A DNA stretch of 64,000 nt from Liopterus haemorrhoidalis (GCA_963971575.1 OZ020616.1:27074306-27138305); one strand, 5' to 3'; shown: positions 35,591 to 48,239, counted from the first letter of the stretch. A program made the numbers and translations. The notes: generated by a model from the letters alone, not told the origin.

Positions 35591-35881
35591 AGAGCAAAAT
35601 ACGCTACATTAGCTGTTAAGGGCTAGTGATATAATTATTCTATTTTCTCTAAAAATTAACATAACTCTTTCTAACTCGACTCGATTTTGTTTGACAATCG
35701 CTGAAAACCCAAAATGTAGCACATCCGTAGAACAGCAGTAGCACATGCGCAGAATAACAGCATCTGTACGGAACTTGGGCCGGCCGAAATTAGTCATATA
35801 TGGAGTCAATAGTGGAATTAAACCAAAGTAAAATAGTTTTATTTATTTTTAATAATAGTTTTATTTTGTTATCCTAATAAA

Positions 35882-37257
35882 ATGGAAGTTTGATTTATTG
35901 GCACAGAGAAAAGTAAGAAGAAAACGGTGTTTGAAGGTCATTTATTTTATAAAGATAAAGAAAATAACAATAAAATATATTGGAGATGTGAAAAGTATAA
36001 GCAAAATTGTAAAGCTCGTGTTATCACGGAAGACGGTAAAATACAACAATGTGCATAACCATGTAGGAGGCGCAGCCCATGTCGAAGCGCAAAAGGTTGT
36101 ATCTCAAGTTCGAAATGCAGCAGTGGATATTCATGATGCACCCAACTATAGTCAAAGTGTTGCTACCAAATTACCAAGTGTTTCAAATTTAAAACGAACA
36201 ATTAAAAAATAAAAAAATATGTGTAAAAGAGAATACTGGTCCAGCTCTGCCTTTGTTGAAAAGAGATATTGTTTTTCCAGAAGCATATACCAAAACAGAA
36301 AAAGGCGAAAATTTCTTAATGTACGATGCAGGACCTGTGGACGATTGTATATTAATTTTTACCACGCAAGCAAATTTGCAGGTGATCCGAAGATCTCAGT
36401 ACTGGCATGGCGACGGTACATTTAAAACAGCACCGTCTCTCTTCGAACAAATTTATACGATCCATATGGTTTGGCCAATGATATGTCTATTCCATTAATT
36501 TATGCCCTTTTGCCGAATAAACGGCAAGAATTTTACATTCGGTTATCACAACAAATCCAAGATTTAATTGGTATATATCACAGATTAACTTTTATGACCG
36601 ACTTTGAGCAAGCCATGATAAAGGCTTTTCAAAGGGATTTTCCTTTAACACGGCCTAATGGTGTTTTTTTCACTTCACACAGGGTATCAGGCGTCAAATT
36701 CAGTCATCCGGACTAAAGCAGCGATACGAAAATGACGCGGAATTTTCACTAAAAATACGTATGCTAGCAGCACTAGCGTTTGTCCCAGAAGAAGAAGTAT
36801 TAAATGCTTTCGAAGCCTTGTGTAGGGATGGGATATTTACAGAAGAAATGTTTCCAGTCGTAGATTATTTTGAAGATACCTGGATTGGGTATATTAGGAA
36901 AATAATATAATTACTCGTCGACAACCTTTGTTCTCACTTCAGCTGTAGAATTGTTATTGGTCAGTTTTAAAAAATTGCCATTAAACAAATAATAATCTAG
37001 AAGGCTGGCATAGAGGCTTTCAATATACTTTAAATGTTTCACATCCTAGTATTTGGTTGTTTATAAGAGCCAATAAACAAGAGCAAAGCCTAAACGAATT
37101 AAAAATGGAACAATATTCAAGAAGGGCGAACCTGCCAATTATGAAAAAAAAGTATCGCGACAGCGCTACCAGATTATTACGCATTGTTTCGGGTTGGAAT
37201 GAAAACGATGCTGTGGTAAATTATTTGCGTGCAATAGTCCATAATCTGTCTTATTAA
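35882..37257 (+). pseudogene. FLYWCH-MULE transposase pseudogene
   Basis: From the ATG at 35882 (a stop follows at codon 4) the conceptual protein has a FLYWCH zinc finger: GHLFYKDKENNNKIYWRCEK, C/C spacing, then HNH near 36055. A MULE transposase domain follows: SQYWHGDGTFKTAPSLFEQI (36393-36450) carries the first acidic residue, and LIYALLPNKRQEFY and TFMTDFEQAMIKAF carry the second. NNNLEGWHRGFQYTL (about 36990) matches the C-terminal EGWH motif of this group. The end is LRAIVHNLSY at 37254. At least four frame changes and one early stop inactivate it. Length and order fit an almost full-length transposase. Terminal inverted repeats were not identified. Confidence 0.8.
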
Positions 37258-37426
37258 ACCTTAAAAATAAAAAATGTATTTGTTTTATTATGTAAGTTTT
37301 CTTGTTATATAATTGTCTCTATTTCTATTTAAACATTATGTCACTTTATTTATCTTTATAATAATAAATTACAATGTAAACTAAAATTTCTTTCATTATT
37401 AATTCCTACCGAAATAATTCAACAAT

Positions 37427-37570
37427 TCATTTTCGATAAACGTGCCATTCTATAAATTGAGCATTCGATAAACTATCTTTCGATAAATTTGATTTCGATA
37501 AATTGATTTTCGATAAAAAGTTTTTCGATAAATTTGCTTTCGATACATTGATTTTCGATAAACTCGCCGG
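37427..37570. repeat. TTTCGATAAA minisatellite
   Basis: About nine imperfect copies of a TTTCGATAAATTTGA-type unit (15-18 bp), about 170 bp beyond the MULE stop codon. It could be the subterminal region of that element. Confidence 0.8.
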
Positions 37571-38535
37571 TTACCGAAGTAGACATATCTCCTGACAGTT
37601 ACAGACTGTTACATGAATGCATGACCATGAATTAAATTTCATTTAAAAGTCATTTGACAAAGGACAAATAAGGATAATCGAACAGTGACAAGAGACCCTA
37701 TTTAATATCGTATGTACAAATTAATCAGTGAATTAAATTTTTTAACCAATAGCTTCCGATTTCAGATTATTGAAGTTCCGAATAAGTAACCCAAAAAAAT
37801 GTAGTTACAGTTTGGTCAAAAAGATTATATTAATTTGATAAGCTCAATAAAAAACACGCCGGAGCAAAGCCAGAGTCCAACAACATAGAAAAAGGATGTT
37901 AGAAAGTCAGAACATGTGTTCCATACTTTACAAATTAATTGAAACGATATTGAAGCAAGATGAGTTTGTTGCTCTACTCATACTGTAATTTCGCTTGTTA
38001 AAATCTGGTAGCTTAACACATGTCAATGACATTTCTACACAAAAAGTATCCTATGACTAAAAAGTATGGAAGTACAGAGACATCTGCTATATTACTTGTC
38101 GCTTTCATGTTATTTCAGGGTAAACTTCCTGTTTGTGCATAGAAACAACAGGACACAAATAAAATAAAAACATGTTTTTTATTAACACAGTACAGTATGT
38201 TTTGTCTATTTTCTCTTATTAACGACCTATATTTTTATTCCATATTTCACTTAATTTCCTGCCGAGTTGAAATTATTTCAGTATGCTTTTACTTCGTATT
38301 TACTATATACTAGCAGATAGGCCCGTGCTTCGTACTTTTATATTGTAAATTTTTTTGCTATAAACGAAATAATAAGTGAGATTTCTCAATATATCTTTAA
38401 TTTTTTAGCTAGGAGCATCCATAGCCCCCAAATAATCACCATATTGAAAAAATGCATAGAACAAAAAAACCACATGCGCTTGGCCTATGCATGTGGCCTA
38501 TGTGAAGGCAAATGGCAGCCATTCTGAGAGTTTTG
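37571..38535. other. No gene seen
   Basis: AT-rich. Near 38314-38335, TAGCAGATAGGCCCGTGCTT resembles the start of a repeat common in arthropods, but nothing further supports it. Confidence 0.35.
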
Positions 38536-38935
38536 TAGATATGACCACGAAAACAACCCTTATAATGTCACTTATGTGTCTGTCTGTCGGTTAGTCTTTA
38601 CGGTAGAAATTGTAGCCAAACGGCTGACTCACAAAAGGCTAAATAACCAAATATTATTTTATTTTTGAAAAATCAGTTTTTTTTATTTTAGTCAAAAAAT
38701 TTTGTCCACCGCTCTATTTCCTAGAGAAGTTGATTTAGAAATTTGAAATAATCTCAATAATGTACACTGATGGGAACTGGAATAGTTCAACAGGAATTTT
38801 TGAGCAAGTTGGTTTTTTGAAAAATAAATAAAAATTTTTTAAAAATTTATTGTGTGATATCAAAATAAAGCTCTTAATACGTAGATTAAAGAAGGAAAAG
38901 TAGTTTTTTAGAATTTTTTTATTAAAAAAAAATAC
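38536..38935 (+). repeat. Dispersed AAACCCTTATA-family repeat
   Basis: ACAACCCTTATAATGTCACTT, a GTGTCTGTCTGTCGG run, TGTAGCCAAACGGCTGA, then TGTCCACCGCTCTATTTCC and AATGTACACTGATGGGAACTGG. The order matches 9520-10200. It ends against the (CA)n array. Confidence 0.6.
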
Positions 38936-38958
38936 TGTACGCTTTAACGCAAACGTAT

Positions 38959-40760
<1,802 letters not shown>

Positions 40761-41525
40761 GTTGCGAGGAGGTCGCCGCCGGTAGACTCAAAAGGGCGCC
40801 AAATTAATGTAAAAATAATTAGCGTAATGTAATTTTGTAGCGAAGACTTTTTTTAGGTCATTACTTGTGTTTTAGAATTGAGAACCTTTTTTTAATAATA
40901 ATAATAATAATTTTATTGAACCTACTAGTGTAAATACTGGAGGTATAGTCATTGTTCATTAGTTTACATTACGTTATTCAAATATACAATATATGAGAAT
41001 AATATATAATATGAAATATTATTCTCGTATTATGAGAATAATTTGGAAACTATATAATGTAAGATACACATAAAATGTCAATACTATATGTAGCATGATA
41101 TTGACATTCGTACAAAATCTGTATGTATAAATGATAGTTCAGAACAATAGTTTAAATAAGATTATGTTCTATAACTAAGATATTCACAGATCGAATAGAA
41201 ATTATGTTCCAGCAAAAAAATTCCTTTTAAAAATTTTGATAACATGAATATTTTTCAAGTTATTAGAAACGTGATTATATAGCTCAGCGGCCATGAAGCT
41301 TTTTTATAATCACCTGTATTTTAAAAGTGAGGAAGTTTTTTTTTGTCATCACTTGTAATTTAGTGGTGAGGACGACCGTTTTTGTTAAGGTCATTACTTG
41401 TATTTTAGAAGTAAGGACCTCTTTGTTTTCAGGACATCACTTTATATCATATGTTTAGGGGAGCCCAATTATAAAATCTTACCCAGGGCCCAGGGCTCGA
41501 AAAAAGCTCTTTACGGCACTGCCGA
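40761..41525. mobile_element. Composite repeat related to the 8920-9180 MITE interior
   Basis: GGGCGCCAAATT and repeated GTCATTACTTGT(G/A)TTTTAGAA…GAGGACC units (40855, 41345, 41390) resemble the GCTCATCACTTG…GTGAGAACC units in the 8920-9180 hAT MITE. The right side ends TTACGGCACTG (about 41521), like a hAT terminus. A foreign block at about 40892-41300, starting with (AAT)6 and TTTTATTGAACC, may be an antisense LINE tail. Boundaries are approximate. Confidence 0.4.
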
Positions 41526-42250
41526 TGGGCGCCTGTCCGAAGAAACGTTTATTAAGCTTGTGTTCATGCGATAGGTGCGAACAGACAAGTATACCATTGG
41601 TGTAGTGCTACATCAATAACCGCACATTTTTTGTTTCTTTCAATTCATTTATGTCGGTTCGTGTTCTATTTTAATTGTTGATGATTTTTATAGTTAGTTC
41701 GTTGTTTAGCACCTCAACAAGGACGGTCCTTGCCGGACGCCGGATTGACGGGGACGCCGTGTCGATGAATATATCTGTAGGTGCAAATTTACGGATTTCT
41801 GCCCCCGCTACTCATTTGAATTTCTCTGTTCCCCCTTCCCTCGTCCTAACTTGTGTTTTGGAATCACAGTTCGAAAAATTAACAAAAATATTCCAGTCAG
41901 AGGGAAGCTTTTTTTTCTAAATATAGGTATTACTCTATCGTAAGTTGATAATTGTGTCTTAATAAATAAAAATTAAAAAAAAAAATGTATTAACAAGATA
42001 ACCTTACATTATTATTGTAAATTTACCTTAATCTTATAGTGAATTCCGTTGATAAAGCGCACTCTATCTGAATAGCTACCCTTTTGAACTGCCTTCTTGA
42101 TGAAGTGCAATATAATTATACATTTGTACCCTATTAGAATAACCTCTCACAAGCCTGGCTGTGACAGTATCATTTTTTAATTTCTATAAATTTATGGGTC
42201 TTAAAAAATTACAACGATGCAATTTGGGGTTCGCGCTTTGAGAAGCATTG
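41526..42250. other. No gene seen
   Basis: A somewhat less AT-rich stretch at 41675-41920 has an 81-codon open frame with no recognisable motif. Confidence 0.35.
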
Positions 42251-42258
42251 CTGTAGAT

Positions 42259-43632
42259 CAGCAGTTCCCACACGGGGGTCGCCTTGGCTTTTTTGGGGGG
42301 TCGCCCGTTTTCGTGAGATATATTCACTTAGAGGACATCAAAGACGAGTTTCTGTTTTGTAGAGCACTAAAAAGATGTCATGGAGATGATAAGTTCATTC
42401 TTTGAAAATAATGACTTACAATGGAAAAACTAGGATCGAGGTCGGGATTTCAGTCAGAAGTAAAAGAGCTTTCAGCCGAAACAAAGGGATTACACTGCAT
42501 GATTCACCGATTTGCCTGTGCTATCAAGACTCTTCCAAAGCCTTTGCAAGAAGTGCTCGACTCTTTGGTGACAATTATATAAAATCTAGTGCTCTCAATA
42601 CTCGTCTGTTCAAAGAACTAAGCAAAAACATGAACTCCGATCACGAAGTTCTTCTTTTCTACACTGCTGTTTGTTGGTTACCAAAAGGAAATATTGTTGG
42701 CCGAGTTTTAAATTGAAAAACGAAATAAAACAGTTGAAGAAATAAAAGGAAAACATGAGTTTATGACACACTTTAATGATGAGACCTGGATCCAAAAAGT
42801 AGCTTATTTATCTTATATCTTAGATCAGCTAAACATGCTAAATTCGAAACTACAGGGTAAAGAAACGCACATTATTCACTTCAGAGATTATATCCAGGCG
42901 TTTGTATTAAAGCTGCAAAACTGGCGTCGTAAAGTAAATTTTGGAAACTTTGCCATTTTGAACACCTTTGCACCAAGACTGAAGAATCGGAGAAGCGAAT
43001 TGCAGATAATCTAAGAGAGGAAATGAATAACCACCTTAAAGCCTTTGAAGCTGAAATCCAACGTTATTTCCCGAAGTTCTCTGAACAAGAAGCTGCATTT
43101 GTACGAAACCCATTTCATGTAACTTTGGACGTTACCGAAATCCCCGATGAAGTACAGGATGAATTTTTGAAGCTGCGAAATGACTCCTCTGCGCGTGATA
43201 TATTTCAGGAAAAATCTTAATTTTGATGTGCTATGCGTCATTCGTATCCTAAAGTTTCCATGCTTTCTTTTCGAATATTAGTGCCATTTGCTTCTACTTA
43301 CCTCTGCGAAAGTGGATTTTCAACTCTTTTGCAGATCAAGACAAAATCCAGAAATAAGCCGGATGTTCAAGATGACATGAGATTGGCCTTGACAAAAACT
43401 CAAACAAGAATTATAACACTTGTTAAGTAGATGCAAGCTCAATCACCACATTAATCATTAATAATTAATACTTAATAAAAAAATATCACTTTTGTTAAGT
43501 CCTAAAATATATTTTATAAAAACCTTTGTTTTTTGTTTTATTTATCAAATATAAAGGATGAGAAAGGAGGGTCACGAACATTTTTAGAAATTCTAAAAAG
43601 GGTTGCGATTAAAAAAAAGTTAGGAACTAGTG
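42259..43632 (+). mobile_element. Deleted hAT transposon with transposase pseudogene (copy 1)
   Basis: Ends CAGCAGTTCCCACA and GGAACTAGTG, flanked by CTGTAGAT (42251-42258) and CTGTAGTT (43633-43640), 7 of 8 identical. Inside, conceptual translation gives VRYIHLEDIKDEFLFCRAL, HCMIHRFACAIKTLPKPLQE, SSALNTRLFKELSKNMNSDH, then LLFYTAVCWLPKGNIVGRV. Farther on come LNSKLQGKETHIIHFRD, PRLKNRRSELQ and LVPFASTYLCESGFSTLLQI. This is the order of ZBED5/SCAND3-like hAT transposases, ending in the hATC domain. The N-terminal BED and first catalytic region, and the CTDGAPAM-type stretch, are deleted. Several frameshifts remain. It is a non-autonomous relic, duplicated at 46723-47817. Confidence 0.85.
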
Positions 43633-43659
43633 CTGTAGTTAGTGTTAGGTACTAGAGGG

Positions 43660-43827
43660 GTGCTTGAATAGCGATCTATAGACTGGAAAATAGAGGAAGG
43701 CCACCAATAAGACGGAATGACGATATTAAAAGAATAGCGAGAAAGTGATGGCGCAAAGCAAAAAAGCTTGGAAAAACACTGTAGATGTCTGTGTTCAGCA
43801 ACGAACTAAAGAGTCTTGGTTGATAAT
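43660..43827 (+). pseudogene. LINE polyprotein C-terminal fragment (copy 1)
   Basis: Translation reads RGRPPIRRNDDIKRIARK, a stop, then WRKAKK; another frame gives AWKNTVDVCVQQRTKESW. This matches the GRP(P/M)RW-DDI…AYVQQWTE tail of insect LINE polyproteins. The fragment lies immediately right of the hAT element. The TTAA insertion site of the next element is at its end. Confidence 0.7.
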
Positions 43828-43831
43828 TTAA
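43828..43831. other. TTAA target-site copy, left
   Basis: TTAA immediately before the GAGGATCCTATAC terminus. Paired with 46456-46459, and present only once in the empty site at 48013-48016. Confidence 0.85.
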
Positions 43832-44230
43832 GAGGATCCTATACTCTTTGCATTAGGGTATCTATCGTTCCCGCCTGCTCCCCCCAATTCAAGAAGGCGT
43901 GAACTATAACTCTGACAGTACACTCAGAAACATAACAATATTTGTGTGTCAACGATATGAGAAATCTTGCACCGTTTGACGTTTCGATTCATACAGCAAG
44001 CAACTAGATTACAATGCCTTGATAAGTATATGTATCAACAAATAATATATTATCTTTACATAAATGTTTATTTGATTTTGTTTAGTTGCATAGTATGGGC
44101 AAAAACTGAAAAAGCGAGATTTTAGATCATACCTACATATTTAATAATTTGACAGATTTTACTCATGCTATTCAGTCGACCAAAATCTAATAAAAATGAA
44201 GGTAAAGATCACAAATTATTTGTTGATTCT

Positions 44231-45671
44231 GTTCTTCTTTAGAAATACATTTTTTTTTAATGGTTTGGTTAAGTACTTTTTGGTGGGAATTAGAATAAAT
44301 AAAAAAATTGTATTTTAAGGGTTGGCTTAGAAAATTTTCGTGATTATTTGATTAAAAAGAAATTGTATTTTAAGAGTTATATTAAGTAAAATTTAGTGCT
44401 ACTTTGACTATTTCAATTTCAATTTCAATTTTATTTATTGTAAATACATAAATACATTATACTATATAAAAAAAATGTTTTTTAAGGGTTGGCTTAAGTA
44501 TATTTAAGTGTTCTTTTGAAAAAATAAATAAAAAATGTACTTTAGAGTTGGATTATATACATATTAGTGTTTTTTTAAATAAATTTAAAATTTTGTATTT
44601 TAAGGGGTGAATTAAGTTAATTTTAGTATTCATTTGAATAAATCAAAAAACAAATCATTAAAGGGTTGGAATTAAGTCATTTTTAGTGTTTTTTTAAATA
44701 AATATTTTTTTTTATATTTTAGGGGTTAAGTGGCGCCCCATATTTTGGCTGCGCCCGAGGAAAAGTGCCTCCCGAAACCGACGCCCCATATTTTGGCCGC
44801 GCCCAGAAAAAAAAACATCCTCCGAAAGCGGTGCCCCATTCTTTTCCTGCGCCCGAGGCAAAAGCGCCCCACGAAAGTTGCGCCCCATATTTTGCCGCGT
44901 CCGCGGCAAAATCCCAACAAGCTGCTCCCGCACGGCTCCCAGGGCCGAGATACGCCCTTCCCGGCGCGCGAAACCGAGCGGTTGGTGGCGCTGTATTCCG
45001 GATGGTGTCCCGAGTCTTTAAATCCGCTTGTTGGGATTTTGCCGCGGACGCGGCAAAATATGGCGCGCAACTTTCGTGGTGGCACTTTTGCCTCAGGCGC
45101 AGGTAAAGAATGGGGCGCTGCTTTCGGAGGATGATTTTCCGGGCGCGGCCAAAATATGGGGCGCCGGTTTCGGGAGGCACTTTGCCTCGGGCGCAGACAA
45201 AATATGGGGCGCCACTTAACCCCTTAAAATATAAAAAAAATATTAATTAAAAAAAAAACACTAAAAATGACTTAGTTCCAACCCTTAAATGATTTTTTTT
45301 TTATTTATTCAAATGAATACTAAAATTAACTTAATCCACCCCTTAAAATACAAAATTTTAAATTTATTTTAAAAAACACTAATATGTATATAATCCAACT
45401 CTAAAATACATTTTTTATTTATTTATTCAAAAGAACACTTAAATTTACTTAAGCCAACCCTTAAAAAACATTTTTTATTTATATAGTCAAAAGAGCACTA
45501 AATTTTACTTAATATAACTCTTAAAATACAATTTCTTTTTAATCAAATAATCACGAAAATTTTCTTAACCCAACCCTTAAAATACAATTTTTTTATTTAT
45601 TCTAATTCCCACCAAAATGTACTTAATCCAACTCTTAAAATAATTATTTTTAATTTTAAACAAAAGAAGAC
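44231..45671. repeat. Large foldback: ~690/646-bp inverted arms, 103-bp loop
   Basis: The left arm, 44231-44922, is the reverse complement of 45026-45671, apart from an extra segment of about 50-70 bp in the left arm near 44410-44470 (TTTCAATTTCAATTTCAATT…). The outer part consists of about six 60-bp AT-rich units per arm (TTAAGGGTTGG-ATTAAGT…TTTTAGTGTT). The inner part has about four 50-bp GC-rich units (GGCGCCCCATATTTTGGC…GAGGCAAAAGCGCC). The loop, 44923-45025, is unique and GC-rich. The open frames here are mirror images of each other and look non-coding. Confidence 0.9.
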
Positions 45672-45684
45672 TCTAACTCTTATA

Positions 45685-45866
45685 GTTGTGGCCCCAATTG
45701 TGTACAGCCCGAATTGTCCATCGCCCCAGTTGTGAATGGCCCCAGTTGTGAAAAGCCCCAATTGTGTACGGCCCGAATTGTCCATTGCCCCAGTTGTTAA
45801 TGGCCCCAGTTGTGAAAAGCCCCAATTGTGAACGGCCCGAATTGTCTTACTGCCCCAGTTGTCTGG
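45685..45866. repeat. 16-bp minisatellite with 64-bp higher-order period
   Basis: Eleven 16-bp units in the repeating order CCCCAATTGTGTACRG, CCCGAATTGTCCATYG, CCCCAGTTGTRAATGG, CCCCAGTTGTGAAAAG. The four-unit block occurs twice in full and is followed by most of a third. Confidence 0.9.
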
Positions 45867-46455
45867 TTACCATTCTGATCTTAAAAATTGGGATAAATTA
45901 ATTACGAAGATTTAAAAAGATCGGTAAATAAATTATAAATGATTTTTTCCCTCTAAAATATTTTAAAATCTTATGTTTATACTGAAATAATCTATGAAAT
46001 AAATCTTCCGAATGACCTTGGATAAGTTTTGTCACTTTTCTTACTTGGCTGTACTTGGGGCGGAGTTTTATAGGTTCAGACTTCTGTCCGCTAGAGGCAG
46101 CATATTTTTTTCAATTAAAAAAATTCATTTTGACTATCCAAATTTTGCAGTACTACTAACTAATATAAGTCACAGTTGTGTATGTATGTCCCAACCGACA
46201 CATTAAACTTTGCTTGCATTGTGTATTTTTTTCATTTTTTTTTGTTTTTCTTTACTTTCAAATTGCTTACTTTGCAAGTGCAATTATTCATAAAGAGGAA
46301 GGAATTTAAGAAAAAACAATCAACAGGATCAAAGATTTATATATTATCTTTACATATGTTTTTGTTAAATTTTTGATCAGTTGATTAGCGTAGGTAAAAT
46401 CCGTCAAGTCCTAACATGTGTTTTACGTGCCGCGCGGACTGGGTATAGGATCCTC

Positions 46456-46459
46456 TTAA
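46456..46459. other. TTAA target-site copy, right
   Basis: TTAA directly after the right terminus, followed by TGTAATTGTATGGGTTTAGC, the same sequence that follows the empty site. Confidence 0.85.
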
Positions 46460-46522
46460 TGTAATTGTATGGGTTTAGCTTTCATACAATTAAAAAAAAC
46501 TCGTTTTAAAGTATATAGCCTG

Positions 46523-46722
46523 NNNNNNNNNNNNNNNNNNNNNNNNNNNNNNNNNNNNNNNNNNNNNNNNNNNNNNNNNNNNNNNNNNNNNNNNNNNNNN
46601 NNNNNNNNNNNNNNNNNNNNNNNNNNNNNNNNNNNNNNNNNNNNNNNNNNNNNNNNNNNNNNNNNNNNNNNNNNNNNNNNNNNNNNNNNNNNNNNNNNNN
46701 NNNNNNNNNNNNNNNNNNNNNN
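46523..46722. other. Assembly gap, 200 N
   Basis: Exactly 200 undetermined bases. It lies between the right flank of the TTAA element and the start of the second hAT copy. Confidence 1.
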
Positions 46723-47817
46723 AGCCTTTGCAAGAAGTGCTCGACTCTTTGGTGACAATTATATAAAATCTAGTGCTCTCAATACTCGTCTGTTCAAAGA
46801 ACTAAGCAAAAACATGAACTCCGATCACGAAGTTCTTCTTTTCTACACTGCTGTTTGTTGGTTACCAAAAGGAAATATTGTTGGCCGAGTTTTAAATTGA
46901 AAAACGAAATAAAACAGTTGAAGAAATAAAAGGAAAACATGAGTTTATGACACACTTTAATGATGAGACCTGGATCCAAAAAGTAGCTTATTTATCTTAT
47001 ATCTTAGATCAGCTAAACATGCTAAATTCGAAACTACAGGGTAAAGAAACGCACATTATTCACTTCAGAGATTATATCCAGGCGTTTGTATTAAAGCTGC
47101 AAAACTGGCGTCGTAAAGTAAATTTTGGAAACTTTGCCATTTTGAACACCTTTGCACCAAGACTGAAGAATCGGAGAAGCGAATTGCAGATAATCTAAGA
47201 GAGGAAATGAATAACCACCTTAAAGCCTTTGAAGCTGAAATCCAACGTTATTTCCCGAAGTTCTCTGAACAAGAAGCTGCATTTGTACGAAACCCATTTC
47301 ATGTAACTTTGGACGTTACCGAAATCCCCGATGAAGTACAGGATGAATTTTTGAAGCTGCGAAATGACTCCTCTGCGCGTGATATATTTCAGGAAAAATC
47401 TCAATTTTGATGTGCTATGCGTCATTCGTATTCTAAAGTTTCCATGCTTTCTTTTCGAATATTAGTGCCATTTGCTTCTACTTACCTCTGCGAAAGTGGA
47501 TTTTCAACTCTTTTGCAGATCAAGACAAAATCCAGAAATAAGCCGGATGTTCAAGATGACATGAGATTGGCCTTGACAAAAACTCAAACAAGAATTATAA
47601 CACTTGTTAAGTAGATGCAAGCTCAATTACCACATTAATCATTAATAATTAATACTTAATAAAAAAATATCACTTTTGTTAAGTCCTAAAATATATTTTA
47701 TAAAAACCTTTGTTTTTTGTTTTATTTATCAAATATAAAGGATGAGAAAGGAGGGTCACGAAACATTTTTAGAAATTCTAAAAAGGGTTGCGATTAAAAA
47801 AAAGTTAGGAACTAGTG
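46723..47817 (+). mobile_element. hAT transposon, second copy (left part lost in gap)
   Basis: Nearly identical to 42539-43632 at a constant offset of 4184 bases (4185 near the end). It carries the same frameshifts and the same right terminus and flank (CTGTAGTT at 47818-47825). Only a handful of single-base differences were seen: C/T at 43249/47433, T/C at 43218/47402, C/T near 43444, and one extra A near 47762. Shared lesions plus shared flanks mean duplication of the locus, not an independent insertion. Confidence 0.9.
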
Positions 47818-47844
47818 CTGTAGTTAGTGTTAGGTACTAGAGGG

Positions 47845-48012
47845 GTGCTTGAATAGCGATCTATAGACTGGAAAATAGAGGAAGGCCACCAATAAGACGG
47901 AATGACGATATTAAAAGAATAGCGAGAAAGTGATGGCGCAAAGCAAAAAAGCTTGGAAAAACACTGTAGATGTCTGTGTTCAGCAACGAACTAAAGAGTC
48001 TTGGTTGATAAT
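47845..48012 (+). pseudogene. LINE polyprotein C-terminal fragment (copy 2)
   Basis: Duplicate of 43660-43827, ending at the unoccupied TTAA. Confidence 0.75.
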
Positions 48013-48016
48013 TTAA
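48013..48016. other. Empty TTAA insertion site
   Basis: GATAATTTAATGTAATTG joins the left flank of the 43832-46455 element directly to its right flank through one TTAA. The shared right flank continues for about 65 bases (ATTGTATGGGTTTAGC… to GTATATAGC), up to the sequence cut by the gap. Confidence 0.88.
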
Positions 48017-48164
48017 TGTAATTGTATGGGTTTAGCTTTCATACAATTTAAAAAAAACTCGTTTAAAGTATATAGCTGCCTATCACCCTAAAAGAATAGT
48101 GTGCAAGCAATAAAACTCTACAATGTACATATTGGTCACAGTTTTATATTGTTACATAGCAACA

Positions 48165-48167
<3 letters not shown>

Positions 48168-48238
<71 letters not shown>
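48168..48238. repeat. (AAT)n microsatellite, LINE target
   Basis: About 23 AAT units with one interruption. The R4/Dong-like LINE fragment starts directly after it. Confidence 0.95.

Positions 48239-48239
<1 letters not shown>

Larger units (their letters stand above)
43832..46455. mobile_element. 2624-bp TTAA-flanked element, family unknown
   Basis: Perfect 13-bp terminal inverted repeats GAGGATCCTATAC (43832-43844, 46443-46455), flanked by TTAA on both sides. The duplicate locus after the gap has the same flanks joined through a single TTAA, which fixes both boundaries to the base. TTAA targeting with clean ends is the hallmark of piggyBac elements, but the terminus does not start with the CCC typical of that family. 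Contents: about 400 bp of unique AT-rich sequence, a large inverted repeat (44231-45671), a 16-bp minisatellite (45685-45866), and about 590 bp of AT-rich sequence. No transposase is seen, so it must be mobilised in trans. Confidence 0.85.

Noticed and set aside
37427..37570. TTTCGATAAA repeats as a CRISPR-like or regulatory array
   Set aside because: Imperfect tandem units without unique spacers; better explained as a minisatellite next to a dead MULE.
41675..41920. 81-codon open frame with slightly higher GC
   Set aside because: No start context, splice evidence or motif to support a host gene.
44719..45219. Several overlapping 60-150-codon open frames in the GC-rich foldback core, on both strands
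   Set aside because: They are mirror products of the inverted repeat and of tandem GC-rich units, with no recognisable domain.
45685..45866. Regular short repeats that might suggest a CRISPR array
   Set aside because: The units are contiguous 16-mers with no spacers, in a eukaryotic transposon context. It is a minisatellite.
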